Below are positions 1 to 8,809 of a stretch of 17,500 nucleotides of DNA, piece after piece. Position numbers and translations under genes: made by a program. A model generated the notes under the pieces. The model saw nothing but the letters and a program-made list of their open reading frames with translations, did no database searches and was not told where the DNA came from. The number at the start of each line of letters is the position of its first letter. Position 1 is the first letter of the stretch. The DNA is from Stramonita haemastoma (Eukaryota > Mollusca > Gastropoda > Neogastropoda > Muricidae), in contig CM060328.1 in the NCBI GenBank assembly GCA_030674155.1, forward strand, positions 39,759,299 through 39,776,798, in the 5' to 3' direction.

Positions 1-81
1 AGAATATTTTAATCTGTTTAGATCTGGACAACAGATGGAGGCTGGGTTAAGGGTGAACTAGAGGTGCTTTACATTTGCTTG

Positions 82-142
82 TTTTTTTTTTTTTTTTTTA
101 AATCTTATTTCACTCTTTTATTTCGAGGATAATTGAATAAGC

Positions 143-146
<4 letters not shown>
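82..146 (-). repeat. poly-T run and SINE 3'-tail fragment
   Basis: T18 occupies 82-99. It is followed at about 100-146 by a stretch that, read on the minus strand, runs GAGTGCTTATTCAATTATCC then TCGAAATAAAAG. This matches the 3' tail of the SINE copies at 7540-7918 and 8196-8480 (GTGCTTAT...TATCCTCGATATAAA). The rest of that SINE is not seen here, because a TG microsatellite starts directly at 147. It may be an isolated tail, or the end of a longer copy that the microsatellite has overrun. Confidence 0.5.

Positions 147-236
<90 letters not shown>
147..236. repeat. (TG)45 microsatellite
   Basis: This is an uninterrupted TG dinucleotide tract of 90 bases. It begins exactly where the SINE tail fragment ends, suggesting it grew at the edge of that element. 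The 150 bases that follow (237-384) are AT-rich and hold nothing I recognise. Confidence 0.97.
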
Positions 237-240
<4 letters not shown>

Positions 241-384
241 GAAACGTTCTGAAGAGATAAAAAAAAAACGCCAGTTAAATTCGCTCTTAACCTACACAGT
301 TTGGAAATAATGCCCTGATTCTCATTTTTCTCATTTTTTAAAAACGTTTCCTTCCTACCTCAGCTAGAGCTCCGATATACTCAC

Positions 385-775
385 CAAGGACGAGAATTTG
401 CATAAGCGAACTTTTTAGTCCACCATTAAAGGTATCTCTATTCTAGTTTCAGGAATGGTGTCTAAACACTTCAGCAATGTGCATGCAGTTTTTACCATTT
501 TTATTTTGCCATCCATTCCTCTCGGCACAAACTGGCCTACTCCTCCAAAAAACACAACGGTTTCTAACGTGTGTGTAAGATGTTTTGCATGCGCTCGCTC
601 TTGTCACCTTGTTTTATAGTCTTATCCAAAACACTTTCAGGGGAGTGGAGTCTGTACTGATGTTGACTATAGTTGAAAAACAAAACATCTTAAAATGTTT
701 TCTCGGTGGTGGCTTGAACCTTACATTCAGATCTTGAGTTCAGTTCTCTAACGACTAGGCTATCCCTGCCCCCTT
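385..775 (-). mobile_element. tRNA-derived SINE, copy 1
   Basis: Read on the minus strand this has a tRNA-like head. The A box TAGCCTAGTCG lies at 762-752 and the B box GGTTCAAGCC at 720-711, a normal spacing for an RNA polymerase III promoter. The body follows, with the diverged core GGATAAGACTATAAAACAAG around 640-620, and ends with GTGTTTAGACACCATTCCTG near 470-450, shared with copy 2. A weak match to the GCTTAT...TCCTCG tail lies near 410-385. The core is more mutated than in the other copies, so this is probably the oldest. It carries no protein-coding capacity. The 3' boundary is approximate. Confidence 0.7.
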
Positions 776-819
776 CATTTGTTTTTGGTTTTTGTTACTT
801 CTGTTTTGCTTGCTATCAC

Positions 820-1290
820 TTTCTTTGTTCATTTATTTATCTATTTATTTATTATTTATATATTTATTTATACCACTTTATGTCACAGCAGATTTCTCTG
901 TGTGAAATTCGGGCTGCTCTTCCCGAGGAGAGCATGTCGCCACAAGTGCATCGCCTACCCATTATTTTTTTCCCCTCAGGGATGGTGTCTAAACACTAGA
1001 CCTGTGTGCATGCTGGTTTTTTTATATATTTTTTTTTATAATTTTGTCATCCGCTCCTACCGGCACGCGATGGTCTGCTCTTCCGGAAGGCGGAACGGGG
1101 TTTTAACGTGTGCACATGATGTTCTGCGTGCGTTCGCTCACGGGGCCTTGGTTTATAGTCTCATCCGAATGACTTTGACATTCAGTTCGACTTTTTCGTC
1201 AAACTGGGAAGAAAGGGCGAGGCTGGGTACGAACCCAGACACTCGTGGTTTACATATTGGCAGGCAAACGTCTTAACCATCCTGCCACCT
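820..1290 (-). mobile_element. tRNA-derived SINE, copy 2
   Basis: On the minus strand the tRNA-like head is at 1290-1215: an A-box-like stretch TGGCAGGATGGTTAAGACG at 1287-1269 and B box GGGTTCGTACCC at 1236-1225. The core CGGATGAGACTATAAACC follows near 1167-1150, then GTGTTTAGACACCATCCCTG. The tail contains CCGAATTTCACACAGAGAAA and ends in an A/T-rich ATAAAT repeat at about 820-870. I recognise the core and this tail from abundant gastropod SINEs; that is recall, not a search. The ORF at 779-1276 on the plus strand is simply antisense to this SINE. Confidence 0.8.
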
Positions 1291-1499
1291 TCCTTGCTAA
1301 CTTTTCAAATTACGCAGTCAAACTCCATTGTCTTAGATATGTATCGGCTACAATTTTGTTTTGTCCGTGAACAAGTTTGTGTTTTCCCTTATTTCCCTTG
1401 CTTCTTTTTTGTTTTGTTCTTTTGTTGTTGTTTTTATTATTATTTTATTTCATTCTGTTCCTCTCACGTCCAGTCTTGTTTCATATTATGCCTTTATTT

Positions 1500-1985
<486 letters not shown>

Positions 1986-1997
1986 TCCTCTTTGCAG

Positions 1998-2019
1998 GCC
2001 AAGCAGCAGAAAGAGGAAG
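1998..2019 (+). other. candidate 22-nt microexon
   Basis: A long TC tract is followed by a branch-point-like CTAAAT, then CTCTTTGCAG ending at 1997, then 22 bases, then AAG|GTAAAG, a good 5' splice-site match, at 2020. The insert could encode AKQQKEE-like residues in one frame, but 22 is not a multiple of three. No flanking exons of a plus-strand gene are recognisable, so this may be chance in a simple-sequence region. Confidence 0.25.
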
Positions 2020-2028
2020 GTAAAGACG

Positions 2029-2048
2029 CCCCCCCCCCCCCCCCCCCC
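2029..2048. repeat. C20 homopolymer
   Basis: Twenty consecutive C residues lie between the microexon candidate and unique-looking sequence at 2049-2190. Length accuracy in such a run is doubtful in any assembly. Confidence 0.9.
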
Positions 2049-2190
2049 GTCCCCTGTAATGTGTGTGCTGACGACAGAAAGAGGCTTAGCTTGTTTACCG
2101 ACAAGGAATCCATCCTTCCGGTCCCAGCTCCCAGCTCCCAACCCCCCATCTGCTGATTTGTGTTGCCTCGTTGTCGCTGAGGATGCGATG

Positions 2191-2266
<76 letters not shown>

Positions 2267-2281
2267 ATATACACACACACG

Positions 2282-2320
<39 letters not shown>

Positions 2321-2430
2321 ACACACACACACGTACACACACACTTACATACAAACACACACATACGTACACACACACTTACACTTACACGCACATACAC
2401 ACACATTTACACACACACATACATACTCAT
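2191..2430. repeat. compound CA microsatellite
   Basis: A mostly pure (CA)n tract to about 2260 passes into a compound CA repeat interrupted by CGTA, TATA and TTACA variants to 2430. The imperfect right half suggests an older part of the array next to a younger, pure part. The His-Thr and Cys-Val reading frames here are repeat artefacts. Confidence 0.95.
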
Positions 2431-2492
2431 GCGTGAGGGAGAGACAGAGAGAAACAGAAACAGATGCAGAGACTTCACCACAGAGAGAGTGA

Positions 2493-2822
<330 letters not shown>

Positions 2823-2839
2823 CAGATTTTAGGCCATAG

Positions 2840-2855
2840 CCCCTTTCTGAAGGGG
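2840..2855 (-). other. 3'-UTR hairpin of the LINE
   Basis: In the element sense strand, CCCCTT-CAGA-AAGGGG forms a perfect six-base-pair stem with a four-base loop, 17 bases before AATAAA. In L2-like and other stringent LINEs the reverse transcriptase recognises a 3' stem-loop; assigning that role here is inference. Confidence 0.6.
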
Positions 2856-2947
2856 GGTTTATACATAATCATGAACAACAACAACAATCAGAATACATTT
2901 CCCGAACATCTACAGTTACTGAAACAAATTAATATGCATTTGTAATA

Positions 2948-5900
2948 TTACGATAAAGCAGTATTTACCCTTTTCAATGCATGGTAAACATACATGGCAA
3001 GATTTGTTAAAGATGCCTCATGTTTTGTCGACAGAAGAACATTTACCCTAAAGTTACAAGGATCATTATAATATTTTGGTCTAATGAATTGCATTCTAAG
3101 ATCATGTAAGGCTGGACAGCAAAACAAAAAATGAATTTCGTCTTCTTTTGCGTTATGACATAAGCTACATTTCAATTCATCTTCAGTTTTACTCTGGTAT
3201 CTATTGCGGTGACATGCAATATCAGAAACACCAAACCTGAATTTTGTTAGAGCACTTTTAATATATCGATTTATTTTCATGTCGATGTACATTTCTTTGG
3301 AACAAGATGTTTTAAACAGCCTATATTGAGCAAATCTGTCACTGTTATACACATGTTCATGCCAATCTTGCCATCTGCAATCAATAAGCCTTTGTTTGAA
3401 ACTTTTTAAAAAAGCTGGGATACACTGTACTCCTTGATTATCCCATACAAAAGAAAATCCATATGAATTCAAGCACTGCCGAACACTCGTAACCCAAGTT
3501 TTCTTACCATTCCTATCTAGATTGTTCAACACTATATATGCTTTTAAAGGTATTCTACATTGATCCATACGAGTCAATGTTAGCCAGTATTTAATACATT
3601 TTAGGTAAGAGTTAATATATATGGGAAATCTTCCAAGCTCTCCATATACAAGGTCATTGGGGGTTCGGAGGTCAACATTCAAAAAACGTTTCATAGCATA
3701 TAAGTGTACATTTTCAACCACATGGCTTTTTTCAAAAGCCCATATTTCAGCCCCATACAACATTATTGGTTGTACTTGAGTATCAAATAATTTACAAAAA
3801 AGAGAAAAACTACAGCAGTCCAATTTATACAGTACACGAAAAATGGCAAAAACTGCTTTTTTAGCTCTGCTTACTAGATCTTGACATGCAAAGCCAAAAC
3901 TAAGTCTAGTTGAAAAGTACAGACCAAGATATTTATATGCATTCACTGTTTCTACCTTTACATTACCATACGTCCATTTTTCTTGTCGTGCTAAATACCC
4001 TCCCTTACGAAAAACAACTATATTTGTTTTGCCCATATTTACTTTTAACTTTAACCTAGATGCAGCCATATACAAGTTATCAAGTTGCCTTTGTAAGCCA
4101 GTCACTGTTGTCGATAGTAAAATTATATCATCAGCAAATAACAGTATGAACAATTCAATGAGGTCAAAAGTCACACCATGCTTACCATTCTGGATGATGT
4201 TCAGGGCTAGTTCATTAATAAACAATGAAAACAATACTGGACTACAAACATCCCCCTGTTTTACTCCATGAGTGCAGTTTAAAACTTCTGAAAAATGTGC
4301 TCCCGATCTTATTCTCGCCTTCACTTCTTGGTACATACTTTTCAAACAACGACATAATTTACCTGTAATTCCATTGTTTAACAAAATAGGCCATAACAAC
4401 TTTCTAGAAACAGAATCGAACGCGTTTTCAAAATCAACAAATGCTACATATAATTTTCTATTATTCGTGAATTGTTTCTGAATTGCTGCTAACAAAGTAA
4501 ACATATGATCCACCGTAGAATAACCTTTCTTAAACCCACCTTGGTATTCTCCAGTAATCTCATTTTGATTTATCCATTCCTGTAATCTTCTGTTAATGAC
4601 AAAGCTATATAGTTTACTACTTATATTACATAATGATATCCCTCTATAATTATTGACATTATTTACATCCCCCTTTTTAAATAATGGTAAAATAACAGAT
4701 TCTTTCCAGCTTTCAGGATAAATACCAGTATCAAATAAATAGTTGAATAACTTCACTAAAAACTGAACTATGTTCCCACAAGAGTTCTTAAAAAATTCTC
4801 CTATAAGACCATCTGGGCCAGCAGATTTATTGTTTTTCAATTTTCTGATAGCTAATAGCACTTCATCTTTTGAGATTGGCCTATTTAACACTTCATCACC
4901 TTCCTCTGTTAATTCATCATCCTGTACAATATTTTCTTCATCATCCTTTTCTAATATACTTTTAAAATGTTGAAACCAGTCAGAGATAGAAATGTCATTC
5001 TGAGGCTGTGACTTCCTATTGCATATTTTACGTACTGCTCCCCAAAATAATTGTTGATCATTTACAGAATTTGAAAGTTCAGTATATAAAGCATCATTGT
5101 ATTCTTTTTCTTTCTTTTTATTTAGATTTTTATATTCTCGTCTTGCAATACAATATCGAACCCTGTCATCGTTCTGTCGAGTTTTTCTAAATTTTCTCAA
5201 TAGCCTCCGCACTTTACGCTTTGCTGTTTTGCATTCATGATCGAACCATCTTCTTCGCTCATTTAGTTTTATACCAGGAATTCTTTTTATCATACATTCA
5301 GCTTGTTCTTTGACAATGTCATTAAATTCATTCAGAGCTCTATTAACATCAACATCTATCAGAGCTTCCGCACTACACAGACGACCCTGCACATCATTTG
5401 AATTCATATAAGTACAAAACAAGTGTTCATATTCTTTTTTCCAACAATACTTCGTTATAAACTGAGTTCTAACTATATTTACATCATTTGAGCTAGATTT
5501 CCACCTGCTTTGTTTTCCAATACACATTAAAAGGGGCAAATGATCCGATTCAATTCTTTCTACTACATGAAGATACGATTTATCCTTAATAGCCTCAAAT
5601 AAATTAACAGTTGTCACAAAATAGTCATTAACACTGTTACCAACATCAGAAATGTATGTGAAACAACCATAATGATCGCCATTACATACTCCATTCAAAA
5701 TACATAGACCAAAAACAGTACACAGGCTTAATAACTTTTTCCCATATAGATTTAATATCTTATCTTCAGAATTTCTTTGAAAACTACTATGAGAATCTTG
5801 TTTTTGCCAACCGTGATGTTCATCATCATTCATAATTTCAGGAAAAAATTCTGCAGTCCTGGCATTTAGATCACCACATATCAATAAATCAACATCACTG

Positions 5901-6094
5901 AAAGAAAGAAACATATCCATGAGACATTGTTCCAAAATATCAATTCCATTGTCGTATCCATACATACAATAATACGGTGAATTTTCAGGAGGTATATAAG
6001 TACACATAAGAACAACATCTTTGCAAACCCCTAAAAAGTTTTTATCAATCAAAAAAGACAAAGAATAATTACTGTCACATTTCAGTTCTTGCAC
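2948..6094 (-). CDS. LINE endonuclease/reverse transcriptase polyprotein (ORF2-like), N-terminus cut off by frameshift
   Basis: A 1048-residue open frame that nicks target DNA and reverse-transcribes the element RNA. Endonuclease C-terminal half: GDLNAR at 74-79, NDYFVTT at 156-162 and SDHLPL at 183-188, the last carrying the catalytic Asp-His pair. A basic linker follows at about 280-335. Reverse transcriptase: AGPDG at 425-429, NNYRGISL at 481-488, GGFKKGYST at 519-527, VDFENAFD at 553-560 (first catalytic Asp), GVKQGD at 610-615 and FADD at 653-656 (catalytic pair). The C-terminal domain has Cys976-x2-Cys979-x8-His988-x4-Cys993. The first Met is not the natural start: the same frame extends upstream to about 6133, and the missing endonuclease N-terminus lies in another frame. 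No stop breaks the remaining 1048 codons, so the copy is probably young. Its AT-rich codon use contrasts with the receptor gene at 8810-9961. Confidence 0.93.
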   Translation of the reverse strand: MQELKCDSNYSLSFLIDKNFLGVCKDVVLMCTYIPPENSPYYCMYGYDNGIDILEQCLMDMFLSFSDVDLLICGDLNARTAEFFPEIMNDDEHHGWQKQDSHSSFQRNSEDKILNLYGKKLLSLCTVFGLCILNGVCNGDHYGCFTYISDVGNSVNDYFVTTVNLFEAIKDKSYLHVVERIESDHLPLLMCIGKQSRWKSSSNDVNIVRTQFITKYCWKKEYEHLFCTYMNSNDVQGRLCSAEALIDVDVNRALNEFNDIVKEQAECMIKRIPGIKLNERRRWFDHECKTAKRKVRRLLRKFRKTRQNDDRVRYCIARREYKNLNKKKEKEYNDALYTELSNSVNDQQLFWGAVRKICNRKSQPQNDISISDWFQHFKSILEKDDEENIVQDDELTEEGDEVLNRPISKDEVLLAIRKLKNNKSAGPDGLIGEFFKNSCGNIVQFLVKLFNYLFDTGIYPESWKESVILPLFKKGDVNNVNNYRGISLCNISSKLYSFVINRRLQEWINQNEITGEYQGGFKKGYSTVDHMFTLLAAIQKQFTNNRKLYVAFVDFENAFDSVSRKLLWPILLNNGITGKLCRCLKSMYQEVKARIRSGAHFSEVLNCTHGVKQGDVCSPVLFSLFINELALNIIQNGKHGVTFDLIELFILLFADDIILLSTTVTGLQRQLDNLYMAASRLKLKVNMGKTNIVVFRKGGYLARQEKWTYGNVKVETVNAYKYLGLYFSTRLSFGFACQDLVSRAKKAVFAIFRVLYKLDCCSFSLFCKLFDTQVQPIMLYGAEIWAFEKSHVVENVHLYAMKRFLNVDLRTPNDLVYGELGRFPIYINSYLKCIKYWLTLTRMDQCRIPLKAYIVLNNLDRNGKKTWVTSVRQCLNSYGFSFVWDNQGVQCIPAFLKSFKQRLIDCRWQDWHEHVYNSDRFAQYRLFKTSCSKEMYIDMKINRYIKSALTKFRFGVSDIACHRNRYQSKTEDELKCSLCHNAKEDEIHFLFCCPALHDLRMQFIRPKYYNDPCNFRVNVLLSTKHEASLTNLAMYVYHALKRVNTALS

Positions 6095-6126
6095 AAAACT
6101 GACTATAGACTTGCGAACAAGACAAA

Positions 6127-6460
6127 TTATACCCCTGAATATCTTCCCTGCCGTGACAATTTTATTGCTGGCTTTACAAATATTTCAAAATCTTTCAACA
6201 AATCTGACTGAAACTTTTCCATAAACGTTTCAACCAGACACACAAAATCAAAAGAAGAAATAAACTGTACAAAATCTGAGTCAGTCATTTTAGAAAACAA
6301 ACCACAAATATTCCAATGAAGAAAGGAAATTTTATTTATAACAGCGCTGCGAACTTCAAAGCTCAGGTCAGCAGGATTATCATTCCCTAATTCAACATCT
6401 CCGTCACTGGCATCTCCATCATCACATTCATAACTACGGTCACGTGCAGTGTCATGCGCG
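6127..6460 (-). pseudogene. frameshifted N-terminal part of the LINE endonuclease
   Basis: The minus strand encodes SFLHWNICGL at about 6340-6310 and DFVCLVETF at about 6260-6235. These are the first endonuclease motifs, with the Asn and the metal-binding Glu in place. The frame stops at TAA 6129-6127, within GGGGTATAA. The sequence after the stop continues the endonuclease in the frame of the downstream ORF, which fits a one-base loss in the G run at 6132-6135 (plus-strand CCCC). Upstream the frame continues through an acidic stretch (CDDGDASDGD). A sequencing error in the homopolymer would also explain the break. Confidence 0.8.
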
Positions 6461-6889
6461 CGCCACCTGTACCATCCTCATTCTCCCTTCCCCCTTCACG
6501 TTCATTCTCATTTTCACCACCGCCCTCCCTGTCTCCACTCTCACCCCCGTTCCTCATATTCATCCATTCTCTCTCACCGCCCTTACTTTCATCTCTTTTC
6601 TCACTGTCACTGTCACCGTGTTCATTTTCTCCACCCCTCTCGCACTCCTCCCGACTCTCTCTGCACCACCTTCCTCCCCCTCATCTCGGACACCATGACA
6701 AAACGTCATTCTCTCACTGTCATGTCCCCCTCCCCACACTCTCTCGGCAATCCTCACTCTCACTCTCACTCTTAGAACCAACTGATACACTAATCGACTG
6801 TGTGCGTACATCACTTTCGTACATACCATAATGCAAAACATTACTTTCAGCTCTTATGACCATTTGCTTTTCACTTAATTTAGTGTAAA

Positions 6890-6890
<1 letters not shown>
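6460..6890 (-). other. acidic, low-complexity 5' region of the LINE
   Basis: On the minus strand this stretch is rich in GAGAGT/GACAGT-type triplets. It reads as Glu/Ser/Asp/Asn-rich peptide, but in successive frames: SVGSKSESESEDCRES near 6780-6735, GDSDSEKRDESKGGE near 6625-6580 and ENENEREGGRENEDG near 6510-6470. The pattern suggests one acidic coding segment upstream of the endonuclease, broken by small indels in repetitive DNA. I see no zinc knuckle, coiled coil or RRM as expected of a classical ORF1. Chance coding in GA-rich DNA is the alternative. Confidence 0.35.
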
Positions 6891-6891
<1 letters not shown>

Positions 6892-6969
<78 letters not shown>

Positions 6970-6978
6970 ACACACACA
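6892..6978. repeat. (CA)n microsatellite
   Basis: A nearly pure CA tract with one CC slip near 6969, at the presumed 5' side of the LINE. It obscures the element's 5' junction. Confidence 0.97.
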
Positions 6979-7539
6979 AACAAAAAACAAAGAAACACCA
7001 TAAGTGATTGCATCGTGCATACACGTTCATGTATTTTTCCATCGACTTCTCAAATAAGTGATAAGCTAAAAAAAAAAAATAAAAAAAAGACAGTTTATTA
7101 CCCACAAGATCATTGTGCTTATTTGAATAAATACTAGTGATATTTGTGACGAGAAAGAACACTAGATAAAAGTTGGATAACATACATACAACACGGTGTG
7201 CTCTCTTGTGTTATTGTGTAATTTCTGTTTCTCTCTTTAATGTTGGGAGTTGGGAGTCCCAGAGCGGCTCGGGGCTGTATATGGCAACGTACTGATGGCT
7301 CCTGTGACAGTACTGGAACCATTCGTATCGGTCATTGCCTTTCCAATGGATCATTCCAGTGGCGAGGAGAGGGGGGGGTCTGCTGCACGGGTAACAGCTT
7401 GCCCTCCATACTTACTTACCCAGGCTTTGCGCTCTAAAGACTAGAGTGCAACTCCATAATCTTCCGAGACTGATGGGTGCCAACTACCTTAATGTATCTT
7501 AAAAAATTTCAGTTCTTCTTTCTGAGGACAGCAAAAGCA
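6979..7539. other. no gene recognised; possible dispersed repeat at 7235-7470
   Basis: An A-rich run lies at 7069-7089. The GC-richer stretch at 7235-7470, with a run of eight G around 7371, has the texture of an old dispersed repeat, but only one copy is in the window so I cannot show it. Short overlapping ORFs on both strands have no recognisable domains. Confidence 0.4.
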
Positions 7540-7918
7540 CGGAATAGCTCAGTGTTATTCCTTGCCTTCAGTACCCCTCGCATTCGTAACTTCTTCTTCC
7601 TACTTCTTCTTCTTCTTCTTCGATTCCCGTTCGAGGATTCTTCTCCTAGAGTCAACATCAGTGTTGACTTCACTCTCCCCCAAAGTCCTTCGGATGAGAC
7701 TATAAACCGAGGCCCCGTGTGTGAACGCACGCAGAACATCTTACTCACACAATAAATCCTGTTCCGCTTTTCGTAAGAGTAGGTCATCGTGTGCCGGTGG
7801 GAACAGATGACATTTACAAAACTGCATACACACGGGAACTGGATGTAAAAAAGCAAACGAGTGCTTATTCTATTATCCTCGATATAAAAGAATAAAATAA
7901 AACAAATAAAACAAATAC
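7540..7918 (+). mobile_element. tRNA-derived SINE, copy 3
   Basis: A plus-strand copy with core CGGATGAGACTATAAACCGA at 7691-7710 followed by GGCCCCGTGTGTGAACGCAC. The tail GTGCTTATTCTATTATCCTC then GATATAAAAG ends in an A-rich (AATAAA)-like repeat near 7918. A possible A box TAGCTCAGTG is at 7545-7554 and a B-box-like TTCGATTCCCG at 7619-7629. Their abnormal spacing comes from a TTC repeat at 7590-7620. GTCAACA-TCAG-TGTTGAC at 7641-7658 is a perfect seven-base-pair hairpin between head and core. About nine in ten bases of the core region match copy 4 by eye. Confidence 0.8.
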
Positions 7919-8195
7919 GACAACTACAGTTGTCTGTCATAAGGGCGAAAACCTTTAATGCACTGTGCTGCCCTTGATCACTAGACAAATCAGGCCCAGC
8001 ACATCCGACATCGATGTGGAGAAAATAGTCATTTTTTTGTGTAAAAGAAAACAGGGCAGAAGAATATGGACCAACAAAGCAGAAAACAGACAAGAAGGGG
8101 TTGTAGGAAGAATAGGAAGAAAGCAAAAGCAAAGACAGGGACAAAAAAGAGGTAAGTCCTAACACAGGTTTTCCAGAAGATTGGGACGCTATGTA

Positions 8196-8480
8196 TAATC
8201 TATTTATTATATTTATTTATTTTATTTATTCCTTTATATCGAGGATAATGGGATAAGCACTCTTGTGCTTTTATTTACATCCAGGTCCATGTGTGTATGC
8301 AGGTTTGTAAATTCTGTCATCTGTTCCCACCGGCACACAGTGGCCTACTCTTACGAAAAGCGGAAAAGGATTTAACGTGTGCGCAAGATGCTCTGCGTGC
8401 GTTCACACACGGGGCCTCGGTTTACAGTCTCATCCGAAGGACGTTTCAGTGATGCAGGATATATTCAGAACCTAGGGATC
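8196..8480 (-). mobile_element. tRNA-derived SINE, copy 4
   Basis: A minus-strand copy. The core CGGATGAGACTGTAAACCGA is near 8437-8418, and the tail AGTGCTTATCCCATTATCCT then CGATATAAAGG ends in AATAAATAAA repeats at about 8230-8196. The head is eroded: only a mutated B-box-like GGTTCTGAATA remains near 8473-8463. It shares head-to-tail organisation with copy 3 but lies in the opposite orientation, starting 280 bases away. The A-rich tail contains AATAAA on the minus strand, which could polyadenylate a transcript from the receptor upstream. Confidence 0.8.
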
Positions 8481-8809
8481 CGGAATGTGTTAGGACTCCA
8501 TGCTGATTAAACCAAAAGTGGTGCCTATGGGGTGTTTTTAAGGCAAAAAAAGTCTTTTTGGTAAATAAAGACCAAGCCTTTACTTAAACTGGGCCGTATG
8601 TTAATTAACTGGTGAAGCAAATGTTACTGTGAGTGTGAATACTGCGTGCAATGGGGGTACAGGTATGTGTTTACAATCATATGCACGCCTACTAAAGTGC
8701 ATGTGTGTGCGTGTTTATGCCCAAATCGTGCACATGTGTGCGAGATTGTTTGTGTACATAAAGTTTGTGCATAGATATGCTTTGCTACACTCCGGCATGA
8801 TTTTGTTTA
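8481..8809. other. downstream flank of the receptor gene
   Basis: No gene is seen. TG/CA-rich, GTGTGTGCG-like sequence lies at 8695-8760. On the minus strand this is the expected 3' untranslated region of the receptor. No AATAAA is found on that strand before the SINE tail at about 8200-8270. Confidence 0.5.
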
